The notes: generated by a model not told the origin, from the sequence alone. 64,000 nucleotides of DNA from Kribbella sp. VKM Ac-2569 (GCF_004216905.1 NZ_SGXJ01000002.1:186001-250000), one strand, 5' to 3'; positions 34,649-44,732 are shown, numbered from the stretch's first letter. Numbers and translations are program-made.

Positions 34649-36046
34649 ATGAGCACAACATCTGTCTCGGGGGCGGCCGAACTGGTCGCGGGTCTTCCGT
34701 CCGGATTCCGCTGGGGTGTCGCGACGTCGGCGTACCAGATCGAGGGTGCGATCGCGGAGGACGGCCGGACGCCGTCGATCTGGGACACGTACTGCCGGGT
34801 GCCGGGAGCGATCGACAACGGTGACGTGGGTGACATCGCCTGCGACCACTACCACCGGATGCCGGAAGACGTTGCCCTGATCAAGGACCTCGGTCTGGAC
34901 ACCTACCGGTTCTCGGTGGCGTGGCCGCGGGTGCAGCCGCGCGGCAAGGGTCCGGTGAACCCGGCCGGGCTCGGGTTCTACGACCGACTCGTCGACGAAC
35001 TGCTGGCCCAGGGCATCGACCCGTGGGTGACGCTGTACCACTGGGACCTGCCGCAGGAACTCGAGGACGCCGGCGGCTGGCCCGTGCGCGATACGGCGTA
35101 CCGGTTCGCGGAGTACGCGATGCTGGTGTTCGACGCGTTGAAGGACCGGGTCAACACCTGGACGACGCTCAACGAGCCGTGGTGCTCGGCGATGCTCGGC
35201 TACGCGTACGGCGCGCATGCACCGGGACGGCGCGAGTACCCGGCAGCGCTGGCCGCCGTACATCATCTGCTGCTCGGGCACGGGCTCGCGACTTCTCAGA
35301 TGCGTGAAGCGTCACCGCGCAAGCTCGACATCGGCATCACGCTGAACGTCGCGACGTCGTACCCCGCTTCGGATGCGGAGCCGGACGTCGACGCGGCACG
35401 GCGCGCGGACGGGATGGGGCGACGGATCTATCTCGACCCGCTGGTGCACGGGCACTACCCGGCGGACGTGATCGCGGACCTCGCGCGGGAAGGCGTCGAG
35501 TTGCCGATCGAGGACGGCGACCTGGAGATCATCGCGGCGCCGATCGACGTACTCGGGGTGAACTACTACTTCAGCCAGAAGTTCACCGGGTACGCCGAGG
35601 ACGGCAGCACCGTCGACGCTGCAGGACTGCCGATCAGCCGCGACGTACCGCTGGGCAAGCCGCGCACAGCGATGGACTGGGAGATCGTCCCCGAAGGCTT
35701 CACTGATCTGTTGGTGAGCATCGCCCGCGACTACCCCGGCCTCCCGATGGTCATCACCGAGAACGGCTCCGCCTTCGAGGACGTGCCCGACGAGAACGGG
35801 TACGTCGACGACGCCGACCGTACGGCGTACTTCACCTCCCACCTCGCCGCGGTAGCCGACGCCATCGCACAAGGCGCCGACATCCGCGGCTACCTGGCCT
35901 GGTCCCTGATGGACAACTTCGAATGGGCCTACGGCTACGTCAAACGCTTCGGCATCATCCGAGTCGACTACGAAACCCAGGCCCGCATTCCCAAACGAAG
36001 CGCCCTTTACCTCAAGGACCTAGCGGAACAGCACCGCTCTCGCTGA
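34649..36046 (+). CDS. GH1 beta-glucosidase
   Basis: A 465-residue cytoplasmic enzyme without a signal peptide. Acid/base Glu176 lies in TLNEPW and nucleophile Glu371 in ITENGS. The N-terminus GFRWGVATSAYQIEGA is the GH1 signature. It would hydrolyse imported beta-glucosides such as cellobiose or laminaribiose to glucose. It is the last gene of the ABC operon, and its position supports the transporter's ligand assignment. Its last 35 bases overlap the 3' end of the convergent DUF1353-type gene. Confidence 0.93.
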   Translation: MSTTSVSGAAELVAGLPSGFRWGVATSAYQIEGAIAEDGRTPSIWDTYCRVPGAIDNGDVGDIACDHYHRMPEDVALIKDLGLDTYRFSVAWPRVQPRGKGPVNPAGLGFYDRLVDELLAQGIDPWVTLYHWDLPQELEDAGGWPVRDTAYRFAEYAMLVFDALKDRVNTWTTLNEPWCSAMLGYAYGAHAPGRREYPAALAAVHHLLLGHGLATSQMREASPRKLDIGITLNVATSYPASDAEPDVDAARRADGMGRRIYLDPLVHGHYPADVIADLAREGVELPIEDGDLEIIAAPIDVLGVNYYFSQKFTGYAEDGSTVDAAGLPISRDVPLGKPRTAMDWEIVPEGFTDLLVSIARDYPGLPMVITENGSAFEDVPDENGYVDDADRTAYFTSHLAAVADAIAQGADIRGYLAWSLMDNFEWAYGYVKRFGIIRVDYETQARIPKRSALYLKDLAEQHRSR

Positions 36047-36971
36047 CCGGTCCTTCGGCCGCGGCGGTCCGGCCGCCGAAGAGATACTCGACGCACTGAA
36101 AGAGAAGGGTCAGCAACAGAACGGCAAGCGTCACGTGCAGCAGGAACGCAAGAGCGATTCCGACGATGATGCCTGCTTTCCACAAACGGAACCAGAGCAC
36201 CGACAAGATCAAAGGAACGACGATGGCGCCGGCCGCGCCGTACAGCGACTCCAGGTACCAGGGCCGGTCGCCCATCCAGAAAAGATGGTCCCATTTGTCG
36301 AACCAGTCCAAGGTTGCGAGGATCCCCACCACAGAGATGATCGCCAGCGATCCGAAAGCGCCTATGCGGTAACGCATGTTCGTCACGCGACGCGGCACGA
36401 TCTGTGGCTCGGCATCCGGGTCGTCCGCCGGGGCCGGCAGCGCCTTTGTCCACGCGCCGGACCAGATCGTCGCCAGTGTCACCGCGGCCCAGATCAGCCA
36501 CCTGCGGGCGACGCTCGTCCCGAGATCGGCCATCGCATCCCGGAGCACGACGTCGGCCTGCATCCGGGTGACCGCACGGTCGCCCTCACTCAGGTACGAC
36601 TGCTTCTCGTGCTCGTCGTAGACCAGGCCGTCGTGCACCAGCGCAGCCGGCAGATGGATCCCGGTCCGCGGGATCAGCCAGGTGAAGATCGCGGGCACCG
36701 AGACCAGATCGGTGCGGAACGTGCCGGCGTCCGCGGGAACGACCACCCAGAGCTCTTCCTGACCGTCGAAGGCCCGCATGTGATAGGCAATGCGGCGCTC
36801 GAGCTTGAACTGCTCCTTCTTCCGCGTCCAGTGGAACCACAGGAATTTCCGCTCGACCGTTTCGACTGTGCGTTCCAGTTGCACCGACATGGGATTCGTC
36901 GGCGGATACTGCGGCTCTGCATCGACGTCCCCACCGTCTCTGAACCGCTTGAATTCGGCAATGATCGGCAT
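36012..36971 (-). CDS. DUF1353-domain protein with C-terminal membrane helices
   Basis: A 319-residue protein. About residues 35-165 match the DUF1353 pattern (FRTDLVSVPAIFTWLIPRTG, then PAALVHDGLVYDE), a domain found in phage and bacterial proteins of unknown function. Four to five hydrophobic segments follow in the C-terminal half (about 170-300), so the domain is tethered to the membrane on the inside face. ATG 36971 follows a GGGGTGGG stretch. It overlaps the convergent GH1 gene by 35 bases. The combination with membrane helices is unusual for a domain often seen as a short stand-alone protein. Confidence 0.75.
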   Translation of the reverse strand: MPIIAEFKRFRDGGDVDAEPQYPPTNPMSVQLERTVETVERKFLWFHWTRKKEQFKLERRIAYHMRAFDGQEELWVVVPADAGTFRTDLVSVPAIFTWLIPRTGIHLPAALVHDGLVYDEHEKQSYLSEGDRAVTRMQADVVLRDAMADLGTSVARRWLIWAAVTLATIWSGAWTKALPAPADDPDAEPQIVPRRVTNMRYRIGAFGSLAIISVVGILATLDWFDKWDHLFWMGDRPWYLESLYGAAGAIVVPLILSVLWFRLWKAGIIVGIALAFLLHVTLAVLLLTLLFQCVEYLFGGRTAAAEGPVSESGAVPLGP

Positions 36972-37125
36972 TGCACCCACCCCCTGACAGCAGTGAAGGC
37001 ACCTGTCCGCGTAACTGTCAACGGGCGAGCCACATTCGGGGCCGATTCGCCACCTCAGCCTTTTGAATCGAATGTGTGACATAGGACCACTGGCGCGGAC
37101 AGTCCCCAGCCGCGACGATCGGTGT

Positions 37126-39003
37126 ATGCGCGGATTCGCCCCGGCTGCGGTCATCGTCGTACTGCTGGCGTTGATCTGCCCCGTTGTTCCCGCGACCGCC
37201 TCGACTCCTGAGCAGGCGCCGCGGTTGGATGCCGCTTGGGTACCGCCGTTGAGTACCAGCGGTCGCTACATTGTCGATGCGAACGGCAACCGGTTCCGGT
37301 TGAAGTCCGGGAACTGGCATGGTGCGAGTGGGACCTGGAACGGGTCCGGCGACGAGAGCGACAACGCCAACCATCACGCCGGTGAGAACAGCAACCGGAT
37401 GCCGCTCGGGCTGGACCGGGCGCCGATCGGCGACATCATTTCGGGGTTCGCCGAGCTCGGGCTGAACAGCATCCGCCTGCAGTTCTCGAACGAGATGATC
37501 CACGACAGCACGCCGATCCCGGCCGCCGCCGTCGCGGCCAACCCGAGCCTGGCCGGCAAGACACCGCTCCAGGTGTACGACGTCGTCGTACAGCAACTGA
37601 CCGCCGCCGGGTTCGCGGTGATCCTGAACAACCACACCAACACCACTCGCTGGTGCTGCGGTCTGGACGGCAACGAACGCTGGAACGCGAGCCAGTCGAC
37701 CGAGACCTGGGAGAACGACTGGCTGTTCATGGTCAACCGCTACAAGACCAACCCGCGCGTCGTCGGTGCCGACCTCTACAACGAGGTACGGCGGGATCTC
37801 CTGGACGACCCGAACTGGGGCCTCGGCGACCAGCACGACTGGTTCGCCGCCTCGCAGCACCTCGGCGACCGGATCCTCACCGAGGCGAACCCGAACCTGC
37901 TGATCGTTGTCGAGGGCATCAACTGGACCGGCATCCCGGCCGACGGCCTCCCGCACGACCGCCCGACGCTCACCCCGGCACGCAACCTGTCGCACACGCT
38001 GGTCGCGTCCGACAAACTCGTCTACTCGGCGCACTTCTACGACTACACCGGCCCGCGGCACAGTGGCGCGACCGGGACCGGTGAGACGCACGACCCGCGG
38101 TACCGCGACCTGTCGCCGGAGGAGCTGATCAGCGAGCTGAACCGGCAGGCGTTCTTCGTCACCGGCGAGGAAGGGCATTTCACCGCCCCGCTGTGGATCA
38201 GCGAGTTCGGGATCGGCGGCCGGGAAGAGATCGGCGAATTGCCGCGGGCGTGGTTCGAGCACTTCGTCGACCAACTGATCCGCACGGACGCCGACTTCGC
38301 GTACTGGCCGCTGGTCGGCTGGCACAACCCGACCGGCACCGACAACGGCTGGGCGCTGCTCGCCTGGGACTCTGCCGGTCAACGCATCGGTCTGTACGAC
38401 GGGGACGACTGGCGAGCGTCTGCGTGGACGCGACTGATCAACGCACCGACCAAGACCGGGCCGGTGGAGCCGACCACCACCTGGAAGATGCTCAGCCCGG
38501 ACCACGGCGACTTCGTCGAGTCTTTGCGGATGCGTACGGCGGGTGACTGGGACAACGGCGCCCGCAAGGCCGCGTGCCCCGACGGGCTTCGGCTGGTCGG
38601 CCTCAGCCACACCGGCAACCGCGGCCTCTGCCGCTCGGGCGGACCCATCTGGTCTGGTGCATATGAGGTCGTTCACGATGAGAGCCATGTCTCGCCCGAT
38701 TGGGCTTCGGGCTACACGAAGTACCAGTGCGCGCCGAGCTTCTACCTGATCGGCTACAGCGTGCGCGGCGCTCGCGTCTCGTCCGCTCTGTGTGCCGGTA
38801 CGTCGCAGTCGTTGAGCTCGACCGGCCGCACAGTCTGGTTCGACCGCGGCGACAACCGGGGCGGCGGTGGCGGCGACTTCGCAAGCGGGAACTACAAGGG
38901 CCAATGCGCCGACGACGAGTACGCCGCCGGCATCGCCTTCACGACTCGCGTCGGTTCCAGTGGTACCCCGGACGCCCTGTATTGCCGCAGACTCGTCCCA
39001 TGA
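37126..39003 (+). CDS. Secreted GH5 glycosidase with C-terminal Cys-rich triple repeat
   Basis: A 625-residue secreted enzyme. Signal peptide about residues 1-24 (ends TAS). GH5 barrel with acid/base Glu220 in LYNEVRRD and nucleophile Glu360 in ISEFGIGG, so an endo- or exo-beta-glycanase. From about residue 480 to the end come three repeats with one Cys pair each: CPDG...GLC, CAPS...SALC and CADDE...LYC. I do not recognise this domain; it may bind polysaccharide or cell wall. ATG 37126 starts the signal peptide and has GACGAT six bases upstream. Its stop overlaps the GH20 start (ATGA). Confidence 0.85.
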   Translation: MRGFAPAAVIVVLLALICPVVPATASTPEQAPRLDAAWVPPLSTSGRYIVDANGNRFRLKSGNWHGASGTWNGSGDESDNANHHAGENSNRMPLGLDRAPIGDIISGFAELGLNSIRLQFSNEMIHDSTPIPAAAVAANPSLAGKTPLQVYDVVVQQLTAAGFAVILNNHTNTTRWCCGLDGNERWNASQSTETWENDWLFMVNRYKTNPRVVGADLYNEVRRDLLDDPNWGLGDQHDWFAASQHLGDRILTEANPNLLIVVEGINWTGIPADGLPHDRPTLTPARNLSHTLVASDKLVYSAHFYDYTGPRHSGATGTGETHDPRYRDLSPEELISELNRQAFFVTGEEGHFTAPLWISEFGIGGREEIGELPRAWFEHFVDQLIRTDADFAYWPLVGWHNPTGTDNGWALLAWDSAGQRIGLYDGDDWRASAWTRLINAPTKTGPVEPTTTWKMLSPDHGDFVESLRMRTAGDWDNGARKAACPDGLRLVGLSHTGNRGLCRSGGPIWSGAYEVVHDESHVSPDWASGYTKYQCAPSFYLIGYSVRGARVSSALCAGTSQSLSSTGRTVWFDRGDNRGGGGGDFASGNYKGQCADDEYAAGIAFTTRVGSSGTPDALYCRRLVP

Positions 39004-40562
39004 TCCCTGCACCCGCGCAGCTCACGTCCACCGACGGAACCTTCACTCTCACCGCGTCCTCCGGAGTCGCCGCACCTCCTGAACTCGCCGGCCCCGTTGC
39101 CCGCTTCGTCGAGGATCTGCAACTCGACTGCGGTCTCGCGCTGGCCGGCGACTCGGGTATCACCGTGGAGCTCGGCGCCGTGGACGACGTACCGCCGGCT
39201 GCTGGTGTGCGCGCTGACGGCTCACCTGTCGACGAGCGCCATGGCGTGGAGGTGACTGCCGAGGGCGTCCGCATCTGGGGTCCGACGCCGGAGGCGGTCC
39301 ATCGAGGCCTGACGTCGCTTCGCCAGCTCATTTCCGCCCATCTCCAGGACGGTACGGCGGTCTTGCCTGCGACGAGGATCGTCGATGGGCCGCGGTTCGC
39401 GTGGCGTGGGTTGTCGCTGGACGTGGTTCGGACGTTCCACGCGCCTGCCGAGGTACGGCGGATCATCGACATGCTCGCGCTGTACAAGCTCAATGTGCTG
39501 CATCTTCATCTCACGGACGACCAGGGCTGGCGGGTCGAAGTACCGTCGCGGCCCGCGTTGACCGAGGTGGGTGCGATTGGTGCGATCGGGGATCGTCCCG
39601 GCGGGTTCTACAGCCTGGCGGAGCTGGCCGAGCTCGTCGCGTATGCGGCCGACCGGTACGTGACCGTCGTACCCGAGATCGACATGCCCGGGCACACCGC
39701 CGCGGTGTTCAAGGCGTACCCGGAGCTCGGGCCCGCGGAGGTTCAGACGATCGAGGTCGGGAACGGCGACAAGCTTCACCTCGGCACGCTCGATCCCGGC
39801 CGGGACGAGACGTGGGTGTTCGTCGAGGACGTGCTGGATGCGGTCATCCCGCAGTTCCCGCGGAGTGCGTACGTGCACATCGGCGGTGACGAGACCTGGG
39901 GCATGGCCGACGAAGACCACGCGGCGTTCGTCGAGAAGGCGGCTGCGCTCGTCCGGGAGCGCGGGAAGAAGGTCGTCGGCTGGCAGGAGATCGCCCGCGC
40001 GAAGCTCGACTCCGAGGACGTCGTGCAGTACTGGCTGGATCTCGACATCGACAAGATGGGCGAGAACCCAAACGCGCCGACGCCGCCCGAGGAGCTGCTG
40101 CCGGTGCTGGTCGAGGCGCTGCGTAAAGCGAAGTACGACGCCCCGAAGGCCCTCGAGCAGGGCACCAAGCTGATCGTCTCGCCGGTGACCTGGCTGTACT
40201 TCGACCGCCCGCACGCCGACATGTCCGCGGACCCCGAACAGGAGAAGGCCCGCGAACGCCTGGGCCTCGAGTTCTACGGCGCCGTCTCCATCGAACACGG
40301 CATCTCCTGGGACCCAGCCGACATCGTCGACCCCGACCAGATCGCCGGTGTCGAAGCCGCGATCTGGTGCGAGACGATCACCAGTTCCGACGACCTGGAA
40401 CTCCTGCTGCTCCCCCGCATCCCCGGCCTCGCGGAGAAGGCCTGGTCCCACCAGACCGCCACCAACTGGCCGGAGTACGCCGCCCGCCTGGGCCAACAAT
40501 CCCCCACCTGGCGCAACCGCCAGTGGACCTGGCTGCAGTCAACCGAGGTGGATTGGAACTGA
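39000..40562 (+). CDS. GH20 beta-N-acetylhexosaminidase, cytoplasmic
   Basis: A 520-residue enzyme with an N-terminal GH20b alpha/beta domain (about 1-130) and a GH20 barrel. The catalytic pair Asp297-Glu298 lies in HIGGDETWG. Substrate-assisted retaining hydrolysis of terminal GlcNAc/GalNAc is the family reaction. There is no signal peptide, so it acts on imported oligosaccharides. ATG 39000 overlaps the GH5 stop by four bases, so it is expressed with that secreted enzyme, which hints that GH5 may release GlcNAc-containing fragments; this is only an inference. Confidence 0.9.
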   Translation: MIPAPAQLTSTDGTFTLTASSGVAAPPELAGPVARFVEDLQLDCGLALAGDSGITVELGAVDDVPPAAGVRADGSPVDERHGVEVTAEGVRIWGPTPEAVHRGLTSLRQLISAHLQDGTAVLPATRIVDGPRFAWRGLSLDVVRTFHAPAEVRRIIDMLALYKLNVLHLHLTDDQGWRVEVPSRPALTEVGAIGAIGDRPGGFYSLAELAELVAYAADRYVTVVPEIDMPGHTAAVFKAYPELGPAEVQTIEVGNGDKLHLGTLDPGRDETWVFVEDVLDAVIPQFPRSAYVHIGGDETWGMADEDHAAFVEKAAALVRERGKKVVGWQEIARAKLDSEDVVQYWLDLDIDKMGENPNAPTPPEELLPVLVEALRKAKYDAPKALEQGTKLIVSPVTWLYFDRPHADMSADPEQEKARERLGLEFYGAVSIEHGISWDPADIVDPDQIAGVEAAIWCETITSSDDLELLLLPRIPGLAEKAWSHQTATNWPEYAARLGQQSPTWRNRQWTWLQSTEVDWN

Positions 40563-40565
40563 CCA

Positions 40566-40630
40566 CCCACTTTGAGCACGCACCAACCAAAATCCAGCTC
40601 GGGAAACGGTTGAGTGGTGCTCAAAGTGGG
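40566..40630. terminator. Bidirectional hairpin between GH20 and GH27
   Basis: CCCACTTTGAGCAC (40566-40579) pairs perfectly with GTGCTCAAAGTGGG (40617-40630), with an inner CAACC/GGTTG helix. It lies between convergent stops. It resembles the element at 56682-56742 with compensated base changes. Confidence 0.75.
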
Positions 40631-40638
40631 GTTGGCGA

Positions 40639-42723
40639 TCAGCAGGTTGCGGTGGGGGCTGCCCAGTCGGCGCGGTCGTTGTAGCCGCCGTCGCCGGCGT
40701 CGCCGACGAGGAGGTCGAGGACGCGTACGCCGGTCAGGTCGACGTCGAACTGCTTCGGCGTGAAGCGGTCGACGGTGCCGCTGTCGAACAGGACCTTGCC
40801 GTCGCCGACGACCTGGAACGTCGACGTACCGCCGTCCGGACCGACATTGCCGACCACGTCATCGATGCCGACGGTGCCGGTCAGCCGCGAGCACGACTTG
40901 CCGAGGTAGTACCGGATCAGTGACGGGGACGCGACACCGATCCCGGTGGAGTACGTCGTACCGGTGAGCTTGATCGGGTTGCCGCCGCCGACGCTCTCGT
41001 CGATCGTCGGCGACATCCAGCCGCTGGTCGCCGTGATCCACTGGTGATGCGACAACGGCACGGTCCCGCTCGGCGGCACCGGCGCGACCACTACCGGCGC
41101 CACGGTCGTCTGCCGCTGCCCGCCGTACCAAACAACTTGGTACGTCGTCGTAGCGGTCAGGCTCGCCGATCCGGGTGGGGCCGTCGGCGGGAGCGTGAGC
41201 GTGAAGGTGAACGTCGCCTGCTTACCGCCATCGATCAGAGCAGGTGCCTTGGACAACGGCGTCACCGTCCATCCGGTACCACCGGCTATCGTGACTGCCG
41301 GCTGGAACACCGGCTGCAGACCGTCGTTCCGCACGGTCACCTGGACCGTCAGCTCGTCGCCACCGGCGGCAACCGGAGCAGTTCCCTCCGGCTGGGCGTC
41401 CGTACCGACCTTCGTCACCTGAGGGATGCCCGCCGTCACATGCGGAATCCCCGGAACACCACTGGCCCGTTCGACGCGGAACAGCGCCGTACCGTGGGCC
41501 GGCACCGCCGCGCTGATCACGCCGGCGCTTTCGGTCACCTTGTTCGTCCAGGCGTTCTTCAGCGTGAACCGCGAGCCGCTCAGACCCACCGCATTGGCCG
41601 TCGTCGTCAGAGTCTTCGCACTGTCGCCCCGGTTAAGCAGTACGACGGCTCGGCTGCCGTCGGCGAGCCGCTTGACCCACGTCTCCGTCGTACCGGCCGC
41701 GCCGACCCGGACTGCCTGTACGGCGGCCTTGTCCTGGTTGATCGCGAGCACGTCCGGATCGGTCAGCATCCCGATCGTGGTCGCGCTGAGCTTACGGACG
41801 TCGCTGCCGACGACGAGCGGCGCCGCGGCCACGGCCCACAGCGTGAGCTGCGTGCGGAACTCCTCGTCGCTCATCCCGAGCTCCGGCGCCAGGTAGTCCG
41901 GGTCGCTGAACGCGCCCGGCTTCACGACCTCCGGGTGCCGCGCGTTCGCGTCGTAGTTCCGCAGTACGTCCTTGAACTTGATGTCGCCCTGGAACCCGAC
42001 GTCGGTGTACGTACGCCACGACTGCGCGATCCCCGGCGCGTACGACCACGAGTTGATCGACTGCTGGGACTCCGGGTAGTTGCCCCAGTCCGGCGACGTC
42101 ACCGGGTTGCACAGGTTGAAGATCATCGGCCGGTGGCTGGCGTTGTTGCGCAGCGCCTGCGCGAACTCGGTGAAGACCGTCTTCGGGTCCAGGTTCGCCG
42201 CGATCCCGCACAAGTAGTCGACCTTGACCGCGTCGAAGCCCCAGGCGGCGAACTGGTCCGCGTCGCGCTGGTAGTACCCGCCGCTGCCGAGACCGCACTT
42301 GCCCGGGATGTACGGACCGGCGTCGGTGTAGATGCCCGCCTTCAGGCCCTTGCCGTGGATGTAGTCGACCAGCGGCTTGAGTCCGTTCGGGAACTTGGCC
42401 GGGTTCGGCACCAGGTCGCCGGCGTCGCTGCGGGACTGATCGGCCTGCCAGCCGCCGTCCAGCCAGACGATGTCGTAGCCGGCCTTCGCGAGGCCGCGGC
42501 TCACCAGAGAGTCCGCGACCGACTTGATCGTGTCCTCGGTGAAGTCGCCACCGAGTCCGTAGTACGTGTTCCAGCCCTGGTACGGCGTCGGGCTGAGGAC
42601 CGGAGCTGTGGCCTGAGCCGCCACAGCTCCGGTCGTGGTGGTCACCAACCCGACGGCTACGAGAGCCGCCGCGATCACCCCACCAAGTAGTCGCGAATAC
42701 ACCCCACCAAAACTTCTTTTCAT
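40639..42723 (-). CDS. Secreted GH27 alpha-galactosidase with C-terminal carbohydrate-binding modules
   Basis: A 694-residue secreted protein: signal peptide about residues 1-36, GH27 barrel with nucleophile Asp169 in KVDYLCG, a C-terminal antiparallel beta-domain, an alpha-galactosidase-associated NEW3 domain (about 440-540) and a C-terminal NPCBM-like domain (about 560-694). It cleaves terminal alpha-galactose from galactomannan or oligosaccharides. ATG 42723 follows GGGAAG. It is 35 bases after GH36 on the same strand, so it is the last gene of the galactoside operon. The frame further upstream overlaps GH36 and is discarded. Confidence 0.92.
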   Translation of the reverse strand: MKRSFGGVYSRLLGGVIAAALVAVGLVTTTTGAVAAQATAPVLSPTPYQGWNTYYGLGGDFTEDTIKSVADSLVSRGLAKAGYDIVWLDGGWQADQSRSDAGDLVPNPAKFPNGLKPLVDYIHGKGLKAGIYTDAGPYIPGKCGLGSGGYYQRDADQFAAWGFDAVKVDYLCGIAANLDPKTVFTEFAQALRNNASHRPMIFNLCNPVTSPDWGNYPESQQSINSWSYAPGIAQSWRTYTDVGFQGDIKFKDVLRNYDANARHPEVVKPGAFSDPDYLAPELGMSDEEFRTQLTLWAVAAAPLVVGSDVRKLSATTIGMLTDPDVLAINQDKAAVQAVRVGAAGTTETWVKRLADGSRAVVLLNRGDSAKTLTTTANAVGLSGSRFTLKNAWTNKVTESAGVISAAVPAHGTALFRVERASGVPGIPHVTAGIPQVTKVGTDAQPEGTAPVAAGGDELTVQVTVRNDGLQPVFQPAVTIAGGTGWTVTPLSKAPALIDGGKQATFTFTLTLPPTAPPGSASLTATTTYQVVWYGGQRQTTVAPVVVAPVPPSGTVPLSHHQWITATSGWMSPTIDESVGGGNPIKLTGTTYSTGIGVASPSLIRYYLGKSCSRLTGTVGIDDVVGNVGPDGGTSTFQVVGDGKVLFDSGTVDRFTPKQFDVDLTGVRVLDLLVGDAGDGGYNDRADWAAPTATC

Positions 42724-42758
42724 CTTTGTCTTCCCTTGCTGCCGATTGAGCGGAACGG

Positions 42759-44732
42759 TCAGTCGAGATGCTCGACGACCAGGCAGTGCGAGTCGGCGGG
42801 CCCCTCGAACGGGATCCCGACCTGCAGCAGGTAGCTGCCCGGGTAGGTCTCGTTGCCCACCCGGTAGTTCTTCGCCGGATCCAGCCCGGCCAGCGGCACC
42901 CGCCGCGGCCGGGTCGGCAGCGTGCCGCGCACGTTGCCGTCGCCGGTCTCCCACAGGAACACCACGGACCGCGGCGCGCCGACGTACTGCACGCCGGTCG
43001 TCAGCCGATAGACCAAGCTAGAGGCAATCAGTTCTCGAAAGCCCTTGTACTGCTCGATATGACGGGCTGCTGTCTTCAGCTGGTCGTCTGTCCAGCGCGA
43101 GAGGTCCGCGCCGATCCCGAGTACGCCGGCCATCGCGACGTGGAACCGGAAGTCGAGCGACCGCTCGCGACCGTCATGCGTACCCTCGGCATCGGTCACC
43201 CAGGAGCTCATCAGATGCGGCGCGAACCCGGTGCGGAACCCTTCCTGAATCCTGAGCCGATCCAGCGGAGCCGTGTTGTCACTCGGCCACAACGTGTCGA
43301 CCAGCGAGGCCATCGCCAGATCGACGCGAGCCCCGCCACCCGCACAGCCTTCGACGGAGACCTTCGGGTGCCGGTCCCTGAGCTTCTCGAGGATCTGGTA
43401 GAGGTTGGCGACCACGCGACCATCGAGGTCCCGGCGTTGGTCGCCACTGTCCAACCGCGGCCGATTGGCATCCCACTTCAGGTACGTGATGTCGTACGTC
43501 GACAGCAGCCGATCCAGCGTGCTCCAGATGAACTCCGCTACGTCGTCCCGGCTCAGATCGAGCAGGAGCTGATTGCGGATCAGGATCGGATCGCGCCCCG
43601 GCGTACGCAGGATCCACTCCGGATGATCCTTGGCCAGCTGCGATGTCGGGCTGACCGACTCCGGCTCGACCCACAACCCGAAGTCGAGCCCGAGGTCCTT
43701 CAACTGCCCGATGAATGCGTCCAGCCCGCCGGGGAACTTGGCCGGATCGACCTCCCAGTCCCCCAGCCCGCCGGTGTCGTCCGATCGCCCGACGAACCAC
43801 CCGTCGTCCACGACGAACGTCTCGACTCCGATCCCCGCCGCCCGCCGCGCCAGTTCGAGCTGATGCTCGGCGCGGATGTCGAACTCGGTCGCGAACCAGG
43901 AGTTGTACAACACCTTCGGAATACGTTTTCGCGACGCGGCCCGCTCGTACTCGTGGAACACTCGCGCCAACCCGTCGGTGCCCTCAGCACTGCACGCACC
44001 GACGGCCTTCGGCGATACCCAGGTCTCGCCCGGCTTCAGGGTGATCCCGAGACTCGACGACGTCCGGCCCGCCTGGATCCGCACCAGGCCTGTCGTGTCC
44101 ACGTCCGCCGACATCTCCCACGACCCGGACCACGCAAGCTGTACGCCGTACGCCACATCGCCATCGACGACCAGGTACGGCGAGTACGAATGCCCGGTGA
44201 TCCCCTGCGCACTCCCGATTGTGAACCGCCCGCGCGGCAACGTCACCGAGGCCTGCTGGAACTCGCTGTTCCACTCGCCCCACAAGTACTTGACGGTGTT
44301 CCCACCCGGTACGACGAACCCCGCCGAGTCGTGCCGATGCAACACAACCTCATTAGGCCCGTCGTTCCGCAGGGACACCCACCGCTCCACCGCATCCCCG
44401 ACCATCCGGTAATGCAGGACGATCCGGACAACGTCCGCGAACTCGAGCTCCAGCCCGTCAGCCTCACGCGCCTCGACGAACACCGGCCGGAACTCGTCGG
44501 AGCCATCCGATCCGCTGACCACCAGGTCGACCGGAGACGTGTAGCGGACCCCGCGAACGGCGTACTCCATCGGCTCCACGTCCGCGCGCGGGACGAAGTG
44601 CTCCGTGCCGACAACAGCAACTGGTGCAAGACCGTCATGCGGGCCCCAGGCAACCAACTCGGCCCACCGCCCGTGATCCGGTACGCCGACGACGTACGAG
44701 GTCGTCGTACCGCGCAAGGTCCACGTCCTCAC
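42759..44732 (-). CDS. GH36 alpha-galactosidase, cytoplasmic
   Basis: A 657-residue enzyme: N-terminal beta-supersandwich (1-280), GH36 barrel with nucleophile Asp421 in LKWDANRP and acid/base Asp485 in WPSDNTAPLDR, and a C-terminal beta-domain. There is no signal peptide. It would hydrolyse imported raffinose- or melibiose-type sugars to galactose. GTG 44732 overlaps the preceding permease stop (GTGA). The operon context (CUT1 transporter upstream, GH27 downstream) agrees. Confidence 0.93.
   Translation of the reverse strand: MRTWTLRGTTTSYVVGVPDHGRWAELVAWGPHDGLAPVAVVGTEHFVPRADVEPMEYAVRGVRYTSPVDLVVSGSDGSDEFRPVFVEAREADGLELEFADVVRIVLHYRMVGDAVERWVSLRNDGPNEVVLHRHDSAGFVVPGGNTVKYLWGEWNSEFQQASVTLPRGRFTIGSAQGITGHSYSPYLVVDGDVAYGVQLAWSGSWEMSADVDTTGLVRIQAGRTSSSLGITLKPGETWVSPKAVGACSAEGTDGLARVFHEYERAASRKRIPKVLYNSWFATEFDIRAEHQLELARRAAGIGVETFVVDDGWFVGRSDDTGGLGDWEVDPAKFPGGLDAFIGQLKDLGLDFGLWVEPESVSPTSQLAKDHPEWILRTPGRDPILIRNQLLLDLSRDDVAEFIWSTLDRLLSTYDITYLKWDANRPRLDSGDQRRDLDGRVVANLYQILEKLRDRHPKVSVEGCAGGGARVDLAMASLVDTLWPSDNTAPLDRLRIQEGFRTGFAPHLMSSWVTDAEGTHDGRERSLDFRFHVAMAGVLGIGADLSRWTDDQLKTAARHIEQYKGFRELIASSLVYRLTTGVQYVGAPRSVVFLWETGDGNVRGTLPTRPRRVPLAGLDPAKNYRVGNETYPGSYLLQVGIPFEGPADSHCLVVEHLD

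Noticed and set aside
39844..40222. Minus-strand frames in the GH20 gene
   Set aside because: Shadows; the GH20 catalytic HIGGDE is on the plus strand and continuous.
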